Source: Methanomassiliicoccaceae archaeon
Lineage (GTDB): Archaea; Thermoplasmatota; Thermoplasmata; Methanomassiliicoccales; Methanomethylophilaceae
Assembly: GCA_009776625.1 (NCBI GenBank)
Contig: WRNL01000006.1
Coordinates: 11,239-24,804, forward strand
Reading direction: 5' to 3'
Length of the DNA stretch: 13,566 bases
Position 1 is the first letter of the stretch, and every line of letters starts with the position of its first letter. Made by a program: the position numbers and the translations under genes. Positions 1 through 7,382 of this stretch are shown here, one piece after another. The notes beneath the pieces are model-generated. The model was not told where the DNA came from. It made no database searches and saw nothing but the letters and a program-made list of their open reading frames with translations.

Positions 1-535
1 GGACGTTGCCGACCCCCCATGCGAGGGTCACCACCTGCTTGCCCACGTCGTTCACGTAGTACTCTGTCTGCACGTCGTACCCGCACCTCCTCAGGGACCG
101 CGCCAGCGTGTCCCCGATGATCGGGTTCCTGGCCCTGCCCACATGCATGGGCCCCGTGGGGTTCGTCGAAGTGTGCTCGACGTTGACCCTGACGCCGTTG
201 GGGGGCATAGAGCCATAGGCCTCACCCTCCGAGAGTATCCTTTCCAGGGTCTCCTGGGTCAGCGCCGCGGTATCCATCATGAAGTTCAGGTAACCGTTGA
301 GCGCGCTCACCGACGATATCATCCCGGACGGCGCGATGTGGGATGCCAGCTTTGCCGCTATCTCCGCAGGGGGGGACCTCAGCTCCTTGGCGAGGCTGAA
401 GCACGGCACGGCGAGGTCCGCCATGTCCGATGCCTCCTTCACGAAATTGAGCCCTGGCGCCCCGATCCTCCCAAGGGCAGCGGCCACCGCCGCCTCGACC
501 TCCCCCTCGAACCTCTCCCTGCTCTCCATGCTCAT
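1..535 (-). CDS. argS: Arginyl-tRNA synthetase, N-terminal part (cut by left edge)
   Basis: Class I aminoacyl-tRNA synthetase that charges tRNA-Arg with arginine in the cytoplasm. About 178 N-terminal residues are present; the rest lies beyond base 1. Residues about 5-110 look like the Add-1 domain that contacts the tRNA elbow. The catalytic core begins with HTSTNPTGPMHVGRARN at about 121-137, the ArgRS form of the HIGH signature (HVGR at 131-134), as is usual in archaea. The start is the ATG at 535-533, which overlaps the TGA of the upstream release factor gene as ATGA, so translation is probably coupled. A second in-frame ATG two codons later (529) is also possible. The KMSK-type loop and anticodon domain cannot be judged because they are outside the window. 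Confidence 0.95.
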   Translation of the reverse strand, partial: MSMESRERFEGEVEAAVAAALGRIGAPGLNFVKEASDMADLAVPCFSLAKELRSPPAEIAAKLASHIAPSGMISSVSALNGYLNFMMDTAALTQETLERILSEGEAYGSMPPNGVRVNVEHTSTNPTGPMHVGRARNPIIGDTLARSLRRCGYDVQTEYYVNDVGKQVVTLAWGVGNV

Positions 536-1764
536 CCCGCCCTGTACCTGAGGATGGCGGCCGTGCCCCCGAACGCCCTCATCAGCATGTCCCCCTCCTC
601 CGAGTCGCCGGATATCAGCTGCACCTTCGTGTTGAACCCGTCCGCTATCTCGAAGAACTCGTCTATCATGTCCTCCTGCCCGAGCGCCTTCGCCGCCGCG
701 CCGCATTCGGGGCAGGCGATCTTCCCGTCAGGGTCGGCGACGGTGACCTTCGAGACGTGCCCCGAGCCGCACTCGACCTCCACCCTGTACTTGTTCAGGG
801 ACTCCGACAGGAGCAGCACCTCCGCCGCGCCCGACTCCGCCGCCGCCCTGACATCGTCCTCGCCGTAGGCGGCCAGCCCCCCGTCCGGTTTCCGGATCTC
901 CCTGAAGAGCCTCTGCATGTATTCCTTCTCGACGGTGAGCTGCATGTCCGAGAGGGTGTCCTTCGCCGCGTCCACCAGCTCCCTGAGTCCGGACTCGTCG
1001 GTGTAGCCGGTGTCGAAGAGCGGGCTGACGACCTTCTTCCTGAGCTCATGGTGCAGGTACTCCTCCTTGACGAAGAAGTCCTTCGTCGAGCCGGGGCCAC
1101 CGACCAGTATCCCCTGGAGCTCCGTCCTGTTGAGGAACACCTCCGTCGCGTGGTCTGCCACCTTCCTGTAGAACTCGTGGGCGGCTATCTCGATCAGCCT
1201 CTCGAAACGGACCGAGGACTGCCCGCCCTGGTGGTGCTTGCTCGGGACCAGGGAGTCGAAGTGCTTCAGGACGGATATCCTGCTCCCCGACAGGAGGCCG
1301 AGGGTCGCCTCCTTCCTGTCGATGGTTATCAGCCCGTATGATTTCTTGTCGAGGAGCATCTCCTCGAGGGGCTCCGTGAAGAACTCCGAGTCGCATCGGT
1401 ACAGGAACGCGGCCACCCCCTCCGGGGGCTCCAGGGTGTACTGGACCATCTTGGTCTGGTCCCCCGCCCTGGGCACCTCCCCGCAGAATATCACCACGCC
1501 GTTCGGGGGCGTCGATTTGTACGTCCTGAGCCTTGACATTATCGAGTCGATCGCGCTCGTGACGTTCTTCATCGTGGACTTCGATTTGATGTTCGACGCC
1601 TGGGACTGCTCCTCCCTGAGGTACGCCATCACGTCGGAGATCATCTTGCCGTTGGGCACGTAGACCGATATCAGCTCCGTCCCCCTGCCTCGGTACGACG
1701 TTATCTCCTGCATGGCCTTCTTGAAATCGTATCTGGCCCTGTCCAGGGCGTTAGCATCGCTCAT
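532..1764 (-). CDS. prf1: Peptide chain release factor 1, archaeal (aRF1)
   Basis: Recognises all three stop codons in the ribosomal A site and triggers peptide release. The 410-residue product has the full family length. Visible signatures in order: NIKS at 58-61 and YRCDSEF at 122-128, which fits the YxCxxxF stop-decoding motif, both in domain 1; GGQ at 180-182, the catalytic loop of domain 2, within HHQGGQSSVRFERL; and a C-terminal domain with C332, H336, C351 and C354 that looks like a small zinc-binding ribbon, here with a histidine in place of one cysteine. It is the first gene of a prf1-argS pair, overlapping argS by four bases. The start ATG follows an AAGGA ribosome-binding element and lies downstream of a TATA-like box at 1804-1814 on this strand. 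Confidence 0.97.
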   Translation of the reverse strand: MSDANALDRARYDFKKAMQEITSYRGRGTELISVYVPNGKMISDVMAYLREEQSQASNIKSKSTMKNVTSAIDSIMSRLRTYKSTPPNGVVIFCGEVPRAGDQTKMVQYTLEPPEGVAAFLYRCDSEFFTEPLEEMLLDKKSYGLITIDRKEATLGLLSGSRISVLKHFDSLVPSKHHQGGQSSVRFERLIEIAAHEFYRKVADHATEVFLNRTELQGILVGGPGSTKDFFVKEEYLHHELRKKVVSPLFDTGYTDESGLRELVDAAKDTLSDMQLTVEKEYMQRLFREIRKPDGGLAAYGEDDVRAAAESGAAEVLLLSESLNKYRVEVECGSGHVSKVTVADPDGKIACPECGAAAKALGQEDMIDEFFEIADGFNTKVQLISGDSEEGDMLMRAFGGTAAILRYRAG

Positions 1765-1825
1765 TTTCCTTACACCAACAGTATTTATCTCAATTGCGCA
1801 TTCCTATAAAAGTATTAGGTGGCAA
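1765..1825. promoter_or_regulatory. Interlocked divergent promoters of prf1 and pyrH
   Basis: This 61-base gap separates two divergent start codons. On the plus strand TATTTAT at 1782-1788 fits a TATA box for pyrH, predicting a start near 1811. On the minus strand CTTTTATAGG, read from 1813 down to 1804, fits a TATA box for prf1, predicting a start near 1782. Each predicted transcription start falls on the other promoter's TATA box. AAGGA precedes the prf1 ATG. Transcription starts are inferred from the usual distance of about 26 bases. Confidence 0.55.
1817..1822 (+). promoter_or_regulatory. Ribosome-binding site of pyrH
   Basis: AGGTGG lies three bases before the ATG at 1826. It matches the AGGTG part of the archaeal GGAGGTGA element. 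It decides the start: an upstream in-frame ATG at 1712 would lie inside prf1 on the opposite strand and lacks such a site. Confidence 0.65.
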
Positions 1826-2512
1826 ATGAAGGAAAAGGTGGTGGTGTCGATCGGGGGGTCCGTGCTCGTCCCTGGCAGGGACGACACTGCGTACATAAGG
1901 GGCCTCGCCGACATGATAGGGGAGGTCTCGGACGAGGTGCAGGCGGTCGTCGTGTGCGGCGGCGGCAAGATCGCCAGGTACTACACCGAAACGGGCGGGG
2001 AGCTCGGCGGCTCGACGTTCCAGCTGGACATGCTGGGCATCGGCGCCACGCGGCTGAACGCACAGCTCCTGGCCGTCGCCCTGGGGGGGCTGTCCTCCAC
2101 GGACGTCCCGCTGACGGCGGAGGAGGCCGCTGAAAGATCCGCGCCGCACAACGTCGTGGTGATGGGCGGCACTGTACCAGGGCACACCACCGATGCGGTG
2201 GCGGCCATGGCGGCCAGGGCGCTGGGCGCGGCAAGGGTGGTCAACGCCACCTCCGTGGACGCCGTCTACTCCGACGACCCGAGGAAGGATCCCTCGGCCA
2301 AGCGGTTCTCGAGGATGACGATAGACGAGCTGGGCTCCGTGGTCTACAAGGAGCACGGCGCGGGGAGGTCGAGCGTGTTCGACCCCCTCGGCATAAAGAT
2401 AGCGAAGGAAGAGGGGATAGACATACTGATAGTCGACGGCAGGAACCTCCCCGAGCTCAGGAACGCCATGCTCGGCAAGGGCATCGAAGGGACGTACGTC
2501 AGCTCCCGTTGA
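1826..2512 (+). CDS. pyrH: Uridylate (UMP) kinase, archaeal type
   Basis: Phosphorylates UMP to UDP with ATP in pyrimidine nucleotide synthesis; member of the amino acid kinase fold. The 228-residue product has the usual length for archaeal PyrH. Signatures: the N-terminal strand and glycine loop VVVSIGGSV (5-13), CGGGKIAR (44-51), VVMGGTVPGHTTDAVAA (111-127) and the nucleotide-binding NATSVDAVYSDDPRKDP (140-156). The start ATG at 1826 was chosen because it follows AGGTGG and begins the first beta strand directly; the frame is open further upstream only by overlapping prf1. The 3' end overlaps the end of the convergent dtdA gene by 14 bases. Cytidylate kinase, which does the parallel reaction on CMP, is also in this window (10414-10953). 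Confidence 0.95.
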   Translation: MKEKVVVSIGGSVLVPGRDDTAYIRGLADMIGEVSDEVQAVVVCGGGKIARYYTETGGELGGSTFQLDMLGIGATRLNAQLLAVALGGLSSTDVPLTAEEAAERSAPHNVVVMGGTVPGHTTDAVAAMAARALGAARVVNATSVDAVYSDDPRKDPSAKRFSRMTIDELGSVVYKEHGAGRSSVFDPLGIKIAKEEGIDILIVDGRNLPELRNAMLGKGIEGTYVSSR

Positions 2513-3347
2513 TGGGTTCCAGGTCGGACGAGGATATTATCTCGCACCCCGCTGACTCTATCAGCCCGGACAGCCTCCTCTCCTCCGGCCCCTTGAGGGA
2601 CTTCCTATGCAGGTACACCAGCCTCGTGCCAGATGCCTCGCAGGCGTCCCTCACCATCCTGGCTATGTCCTCGTCGCCCCTCCCCTCCATGTGGTAGTTC
2701 GGGAGCATGTGGCCGAAGTCGACCCCGAACTTCAGCGCGACCTCCGTGAACCTCGGCGCATAGTGGCCCCCGGCGACGCCTACCGCCGTCGGGTAGCCGC
2801 CTGGCGCCATGTCCAGGAGCGCGTCCGTGAGTATGTCCGCCGCCCTCTCGTTCCCCCAGTTCCTCTCATCGCTCCCGATCTCGATGAAGAATGTCGGCTT
2901 TTCGAGCCAGGGGCCGTGGTGGGTGACCTCGAAGCACACCCTGAACCCGGCCATGTCGTTGTACGCCGATATCCTCCTCAGCGCATCGGTCATGAGGGCT
3001 GGGCACGCCCTCACGAGCGCCCTCTCCCTCCCGCCGTACCTGTTCTCGTGGTAGTTGCCGATGGGGTGCACGGTGAGCGACGCCTCCCCGCTCTCCGCCG
3101 AGTGCCGGGACATGAACACCACCTCGCCCACCTCTATCGAGGCGGCGGCGGCCCTCTCGTCGAGCCCCTCCATGCGGATGTGGAGGTCCGGGGTGGACAT
3201 CATTACCATGTCCCCGCAGGCGATGAAGCTGTCGTTGCCGAACGTCCCGACGTCCTCCCACTCCCTTTTCCTGAGCAGCTGCGCCCTCATGTTCACGGAC
3301 GGCACGTCGGTCTCGCTGCAGACCAGCAGCCTCTTCTTCCCGGTCAT
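2499..3347 (-). CDS. dtdA: D-aminoacyl-tRNA deacylase, archaeal DTD2/GEK1 type
   Basis: Hydrolyses D-amino acids wrongly attached to tRNA, protecting the ribosome from D-residues; in this family it also clears aldehyde-modified D-aminoacyl-tRNA. The 282-residue product has the family length and its signatures: HPIGN (94-98), THHGP (142-146), GGHYAPRFTEVA (193-204) and GHMLPNYH (212-219), rich in histidines expected to bind zinc and substrate. It is unrelated to bacterial DTD1. The start ATG at 3347 lies about 29 bases from the centre of the palindromic TATA box at 3371-3382, so the mRNA is probably leaderless or nearly so. The gene overlaps pyrH tail to tail. Its position among three aminoacyl-tRNA synthetase genes fits a tRNA-charging quality-control role. 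Confidence 0.95.
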   Translation of the reverse strand: MTGKKRLLVCSETDVPSVNMRAQLLRKREWEDVGTFGNDSFIACGDMVMMSTPDLHIRMEGLDERAAAASIEVGEVVFMSRHSAESGEASLTVHPIGNYHENRYGGRERALVRACPALMTDALRRISAYNDMAGFRVCFEVTHHGPWLEKPTFFIEIGSDERNWGNERAADILTDALLDMAPGGYPTAVGVAGGHYAPRFTEVALKFGVDFGHMLPNYHMEGRGDEDIARMVRDACEASGTRLVYLHRKSLKGPEERRLSGLIESAGCEIISSSDLEPINGS

Positions 3348-3370
3348 TTACAGCCCGCTTATCGCAAACA

Positions 3371-3382
3371 TGATATATATCA
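3371..3382. promoter_or_regulatory. Palindromic TATA box shared by dtdA and the TPR gene
   Basis: TGATATATATCA is a perfect 12-base inverted repeat in the 54-base gap between two divergent genes. Its centre is about 29 bases from the dtdA ATG (3347) and about 25 bases from the GTG at 3402. Both distances fit an archaeal TATA box about 26 bases from a transcription start, so both transcripts would begin at or just before the start codon. No other TATA-like box is visible in the gap, and neither gene has a ribosome-binding site. Dual use is inferred. Confidence 0.65.
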
Positions 3383-3401
3383 CTCTCCGGTTCGTATCCC
3401 T

Positions 3402-4646
3402 GTGTCAATCGAGAACGCGACGATAAGGGAGAGGGCGCTGCTGCATCTGAACAGGTTCCCCGGCATGACCCCGAGCGAGCTGTTCAACGTGCCCTTCGAC
3501 CTTACACAGGACGGCATCGCGACGGTGCTGGGCATATCACGCGCCCACGCCTCGCTCGAGCTCAAGAAGCTCAAGGAAGTGGGGAAGCTGGACGACTGGC
3601 AGGCGCACATAAAGGGCTCCGGCACCAAGAGGAGGGTGTACTACCTGCTGCCCGACGGCATAGCCGAGGCCGAGCAGCTGAGGAAGAGGTTCGAGGGCGC
3701 GGGCATCGCCGTCGATGCCCTCCTCGACATGAAGAGGTGCGAGCCGGAGGTCATGTGGGACAGCCTCAGCGCGAAGGACAAGGCCACGTTCGGCGCCGCC
3801 TGCGTGTTCAGGGTCAAGATAGACAGGAGGACGCTCCCCGAGACCAGCACCGGGGTTATCCCGGCTGACTTCTATGGCATGACATGCATAAGCGATGCCG
3901 TCCGGGAGAGGTACCTCTCGCTGGCGACCCCCGAGGAGGCGAGGGCGTGGCACAGCTACGCCGCTGACTGGTGGATGGACCACGAGGGGGGCGGCGCGGA
4001 CGAGGGCCAGCACCAGGAGAGGCTCTACCACCTGGTCGAGGCGGGGAGGAACACCGAGGCGTGCGGGCTCCTGTACAGGAAGTCCGAGGCGTTCGTCGAC
4101 AACACCAACGAGGACCTCCTCTCGATACTGAAGAGGATGACGGTGTCGCCTAAGCACGCGGAGGCCATATACAACATAAGGGCGAGGGCCGCGCTCGACT
4201 GCAAGGACGCGGAGGACGCGCTCGCCTGCGCGGACGCACTCGCCGACTACCTGACGCCGGACGCCGACCTCATCAGGGCCGAGGCCTGCATGCTCACTGG
4301 GGACGCCCAGAAGGGCTTCGACATCGCGGCGGCGATGTTCGAGAAGGGCTCGTCGCCCAAGGCCGCGCTCGTCGCCGCGAGGTGCCTGTTCGCGATGAAG
4401 AGGCACGACGAGGCCTCGGGGTTCCTGGACTCCGCCTCGAAGAGGCTCTCCCAGGACGACATCGCCACCGGCATAGACGACATACTCATGCTGAGGGCGG
4501 GGGTGGCGTACGCCAGGGGGAGGCCGGAGGAGGCGCTCGGCTACCTGAGCAAGGCGAAGAAGGCCTCCAGGAAGAAGAGGGTGAAGGAGAGGGCGGACGC
4601 CCTCTCGAAGAACATAAGGAACGGCAAGGCCGTGAGCTTCGACTGA
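3402..4646 (+). CDS. Winged-helix and TPR protein, STAND-like without an NTPase domain
   Basis: I do not recognise a named gene. The 414-residue product starts with a winged helix-turn-helix (about 10-90): a helix-turn-helix in LTQDGIATVLGISRAHASLE (34-53) and a wing at KRRVYYLLPDG (77-87). Residues about 120-195 resemble the second winged-helix region that follows the NTPase in STAND regulators, ending in a typical LATPEEARAWHSYAADWW (174-191). From about 205 to 390 there are helical pairs of the TPR type, with a basic C-terminus. No Walker A or B motif is visible, so the switch ATPase expected between these parts is missing. The GTG at 3402 was chosen because it lies about 25 bases after the TATA box, implying a leaderless mRNA; the open frame further upstream is antisense to dtdA. 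Probably a transcription regulator or protein-interaction scaffold; target unknown. Confidence 0.8.
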   Translation: MSIENATIRERALLHLNRFPGMTPSELFNVPFDLTQDGIATVLGISRAHASLELKKLKEVGKLDDWQAHIKGSGTKRRVYYLLPDGIAEAEQLRKRFEGAGIAVDALLDMKRCEPEVMWDSLSAKDKATFGAACVFRVKIDRRTLPETSTGVIPADFYGMTCISDAVRERYLSLATPEEARAWHSYAADWWMDHEGGGADEGQHQERLYHLVEAGRNTEACGLLYRKSEAFVDNTNEDLLSILKRMTVSPKHAEAIYNIRARAALDCKDAEDALACADALADYLTPDADLIRAEACMLTGDAQKGFDIAAAMFEKGSSPKAALVAARCLFAMKRHDEASGFLDSASKRLSQDDIATGIDDILMLRAGVAYARGRPEEALGYLSKAKKASRKKRVKERADALSKNIRNGKAVSFD

Positions 4647-6167
4647 TCAGAGCACGGTGTTCCCTTTGAGGTCGTCTATGTCCGATATGTAAAGGTCTCG
4701 GATGTCGCGGATGCCCCACTTGAGCATGGCCAGCCTCTCGAACCCGAAACCCCACGCCAGGACGGGGCAGCCCACTCCGAACGGGGCCGTGACCTCGGGC
4801 CTGAAGATCCCCGCGCCGCCGAGCTCCATCCATTTCCCGTTGAAGAACACCTCGACCTCCAGGGACGGCTCCGTGTACGGGAAGTACGCCGGCCTGATCC
4901 TCACCTGGCCGAACCCCATCCTGGAGTAGAACTCCCTTATCATGGACACCAGCATGTCGAAGCTGCCGTTCTCGTCGATGACGATGCCCTCGATCTGGGT
5001 GAACTCCGGCAGGTGCGTGGAGTCTATCGACTCGTTCCTGAATATCCTGGATATGGAGAACGCCTTCTGGGGCGCGTCGGGATGCTCGGCTATGTACCTT
5101 ATGCTGCTCACGGTGCTGTGGGTCCTGAGGAGCGCCGCCTCCGCCTTGTCCCTGGACCACGACCCACCCCATCCCGTGGACCCCGTGCCGCCGCCGTTCT
5201 CGTGCATGCCCTTGACCTTCTGCACCAGGGCCTCGTCCTCCAGCCCGATCCTGCATGGCTCGTCCAGGTAGAACGTGTCCTGTAGGTCCCTCGCGGGATG
5301 GTCCTGGGGGGTGAACAGCGCGTCCATGTTCCAGAACGCGGGCTGGACGTACTCGGACGACATCTCCGTGAACCCCATGTCCGTGAAGAGCCTCCTTATC
5401 TCGTCGCCCAGCCTCGTGAGGGGGTGCTTCTTCGCAGGGGCCACGGCGGGGGCGAACGTCCCCACGTCGTACTTCCTGAACCTGACGCCCTCCCAGCCGC
5501 CGCTCTGTATGAGGCGGTCGGTCACGTCGGTGACCTCCTCCCTCAGCTCTATGCCCGACGCGAGCGCCTCCCTGCCCCCGTCCGTGACTATGACGGCCCT
5601 CTTCGTGACGACCTTCTCCCTGACGAGCCCCTGCCTCCCCTTGAGGTCGGCGACGACGCCTGGGTCTGCCTCTCCCTCCGGGACGGGCGACGACGCCATC
5701 CTCTCGAGCAACAGCTCGTAGTCCATCTTCGACCCTGCGGCGGACACGCCTTTGTCGGTGAGCGCCAGGACCTTCGCCCCGTCCTGTTGGACAATGTCCG
5801 CGAGCCCTTTCCTCTTCAGCCACCCCACGGCGATCTTGTCCTCGCCTCCGGGCATCCTTTCTGCCAGGGCGCCCATGTCGAGCCTGCCCCCGGACCCGCT
5901 TATGATCGACAGGGCGCGCCTCTCCGGCAGCCCCCTCTCGGCCACCCCCTTGTCGGGGAGCTCGAGGAACCTCTGGGTCTCCTCCTCTATCCTCACCAGG
6001 CCCTTGGACTCCAGCCACGAGGCCGCGCCCATCACCTCCACCTCGAGGCCGAACCCGCCAGCCCCGACCAGGTCCGCCGGGGATGCCGCCCCCCCGAGGC
6101 CGCCGAGCGCGACAAGGAGCCTCCTCTCGTTGTAGCTCAGGCCCTCCACTATGCTTGGGATGTCCAT
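4647..6167 (-). CDS. pheS: Phenylalanyl-tRNA synthetase alpha subunit
   Basis: Catalytic subunit of the alpha2-beta2 class II enzyme that charges tRNA-Phe. The 506-residue product has the archaeal/eukaryotic length: residues 1-220 form several winged-helix-like modules (tRNA binding), and the catalytic core follows. Visible core elements: HPLTRLGDEIRRLF (248-261, motif 1 region), HPARD (290-294), FRNES in motif 2 (376-380), GGAGIFRPEV (450-459) and GFGFERLAML in motif 3 (473-482). The beta subunit gene pheT is not in the window. The gene follows trpS with a four-base gap, so the two are probably co-transcribed. Its stop codon directly abuts the stop of the convergent TPR gene, the two forming TGATCA. 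Confidence 0.97.
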   Translation of the reverse strand: MDIPSIVEGLSYNERRLLVALGGLGGAASPADLVGAGGFGLEVEVMGAASWLESKGLVRIEEETQRFLELPDKGVAERGLPERRALSIISGSGGRLDMGALAERMPGGEDKIAVGWLKRKGLADIVQQDGAKVLALTDKGVSAAGSKMDYELLLERMASSPVPEGEADPGVVADLKGRQGLVREKVVTKRAVIVTDGGREALASGIELREEVTDVTDRLIQSGGWEGVRFRKYDVGTFAPAVAPAKKHPLTRLGDEIRRLFTDMGFTEMSSEYVQPAFWNMDALFTPQDHPARDLQDTFYLDEPCRIGLEDEALVQKVKGMHENGGGTGSTGWGGSWSRDKAEAALLRTHSTVSSIRYIAEHPDAPQKAFSISRIFRNESIDSTHLPEFTQIEGIVIDENGSFDMLVSMIREFYSRMGFGQVRIRPAYFPYTEPSLEVEVFFNGKWMELGGAGIFRPEVTAPFGVGCPVLAWGFGFERLAMLKWGIRDIRDLYISDIDDLKGNTVL

Positions 6168-6171
6168 CAGA

Positions 6172-7293
6172 TCACCATTCGAACCCGTCGAACGTCATGC
6201 TTCCGACCACTTCCTTTGCCTCCTCCCTCTTGGCCTGATGCCCCTCCAGGAACACGTTGACCTTCTCCGTCAGCGCCTGCTTGCATTCGCCGCAGAGCAC
6301 CTCCCCCCTCCTGCACCTGTCGGCGAGCTCGTTGACCTTCTCGTCGCTCCCTTCGAAAAGGAAGTAGTTGTACTTGAACACGGCGCAGACCTCCGGGTTG
6401 CCGCCCTTCTCCTTCTGCTCCTCCACGGACACGCACCCCCCGGTGAACGCCCTCCCGACCTTCTTCTTCACATCCTTGGGGGAGTCGGTGGTGTATATCG
6501 TCCCGTACTCGTCGGATGACGACATCTTGTCCCCCCCTCCGAGGCCAGGGAACATCTTGCAGTACAGCATCGCGGGCTTTGGGTAGCCGAGGCCGGGCGC
6601 CGCGTCCCTCGCCACCCTGAAGTGGGGGTCCTGGTCGATCCCGCAGGGTATCAGGCAGGGCACCTGCCTCCCCTCCCTCTCAGTGGGGAGGAACGCCGGC
6701 GCCGCCTGGACGGTCGTGAAGAAAATGGATCCGATGTTCGTGGAGTTGTCGAACCCGAACACCGCCTTGGCGGTGGAGAACGTGACCTTCTTGGACACCT
6801 TGAGGGCTATGGGGTAAAGCACCCCTATGTTCTCCGTGTCCAGTATTATCCTGGTCCTCTCGGGGTCGAACCCCAGCGCGACGAAGTCCAGCGCGTTCTC
6901 GTAGGCTGCGGACCTCGTGTCCTTGAGCGTGAGATCCTTGAAGAGGAACTTCTCGTCGTCGGTCATCTGGAACAGCATGTCCACCTTGAACACGTCCTGC
7001 ACCCATTTGTTCATGATCCACGGCATGATGTGCCCGAGGTGGGTGTGCCCGGAGGGCCCCCTGCCCGTGTAGAGCACGAACCTGTTCCCCTTGTCGTACT
7101 CGTCGAGCAGCCTGCCGATGTCCCTGTGGGTGTAGAATATCCCCCTCCTAAGCATCGGGTGGAGATCGCCGTACCCGCTGATCCTCTTCAGCAGCGGCTC
7201 GTCGATGGGCGCGGTGCCGAACCTCTCCATCAAGAGACCGTAGTCAATGTCCCCGCTCACCTCCCAGGGCGTTACCTTGAAATCGTCTGCCAT
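6172..7293 (-). CDS. trpS: Tryptophanyl-tRNA synthetase
   Basis: Class I synthetase charging tRNA-Trp. The 373-residue product is of the archaeal/eukaryotic type. The ATP-binding HIGH signature appears as GRGPSGHTHLGH (78-88, HLGH at 85-88) and the KMSKS loop as DKMSSS (255-260). IPCGIDQDPHFRVARD (215-230) is the conserved Trp/Tyr-type stretch near the active site. A C-terminal segment with two cysteine pairs region (CRRGEVLCGECK) is the usual helical tail. It is first in a trpS-pheS pair. The start ATG at 7293 has AAGG at 7303-7306, nine bases upstream, and an A/T-rich TATA-like element at 7331-7340. Confidence 0.97.
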   Translation of the reverse strand: MADDFKVTPWEVSGDIDYGLLMERFGTAPIDEPLLKRISGYGDLHPMLRRGIFYTHRDIGRLLDEYDKGNRFVLYTGRGPSGHTHLGHIMPWIMNKWVQDVFKVDMLFQMTDDEKFLFKDLTLKDTRSAAYENALDFVALGFDPERTRIILDTENIGVLYPIALKVSKKVTFSTAKAVFGFDNSTNIGSIFFTTVQAAPAFLPTEREGRQVPCLIPCGIDQDPHFRVARDAAPGLGYPKPAMLYCKMFPGLGGGDKMSSSDEYGTIYTTDSPKDVKKKVGRAFTGGCVSVEEQKEKGGNPEVCAVFKYNYFLFEGSDEKVNELADRCRRGEVLCGECKQALTEKVNVFLEGHQAKREEAKEVVGSMTFDGFEW

Positions 7294-7330
7294 ATCAAGC
7301 GACCTTATGCTGGAGAATGACAGCCTAATC

Positions 7331-7340
7331 TTTAAGCTTT
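7331..7340 (-). promoter_or_regulatory. Probable TATA element of trpS
   Basis: Read on the minus strand this is AAAGCTTAAA, the only A/T-rich stretch upstream of trpS. A start about 26 bases downstream, near 7309, would leave a leader of roughly 16 bases that still contains the AAGG element at 7303-7306. The match to the archaeal TATA consensus is moderate. Confidence 0.4.
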
Positions 7341-7382
7341 CTAACGGGCGCGGCCCCCTATGCCGTCAACTGCCTGTACGGA

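Noticed and set aside
1712..1825. Upstream in-frame ATG giving a 38-residue longer pyrH
   Set aside because: It overlaps prf1 on the other strand and would cover both promoters; the ATG at 1826 has a ribosome-binding site and starts the conserved fold.
3388..3400. GGTTCGTATCCC resembling a tRNA T-loop
   Set aside because: No acceptor, D or anticodon stems can be drawn around it; it lies in the promoter gap next to the GTG start.
2607..3401. Upstream open extension of the TPR gene
   Set aside because: It is antisense to dtdA, low-complexity in composition, and lies before the shared TATA box; homologous sequence begins only after the GTG at 3402.
4486..6018. A 510-codon open frame on the minus strand overlapping pheS and the TPR gene
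   Set aside because: It is the +1 shadow of pheS in GC-rich DNA. The product is Arg/Gly/Pro-rich without motifs, while pheS in the same region has all class II synthetase motifs.
5298..6260. A 320-codon plus-strand frame over pheS and trpS
   Set aside because: Antisense shadow with Pro/Arg/Leu-rich composition and no ribosome-binding site or motif.
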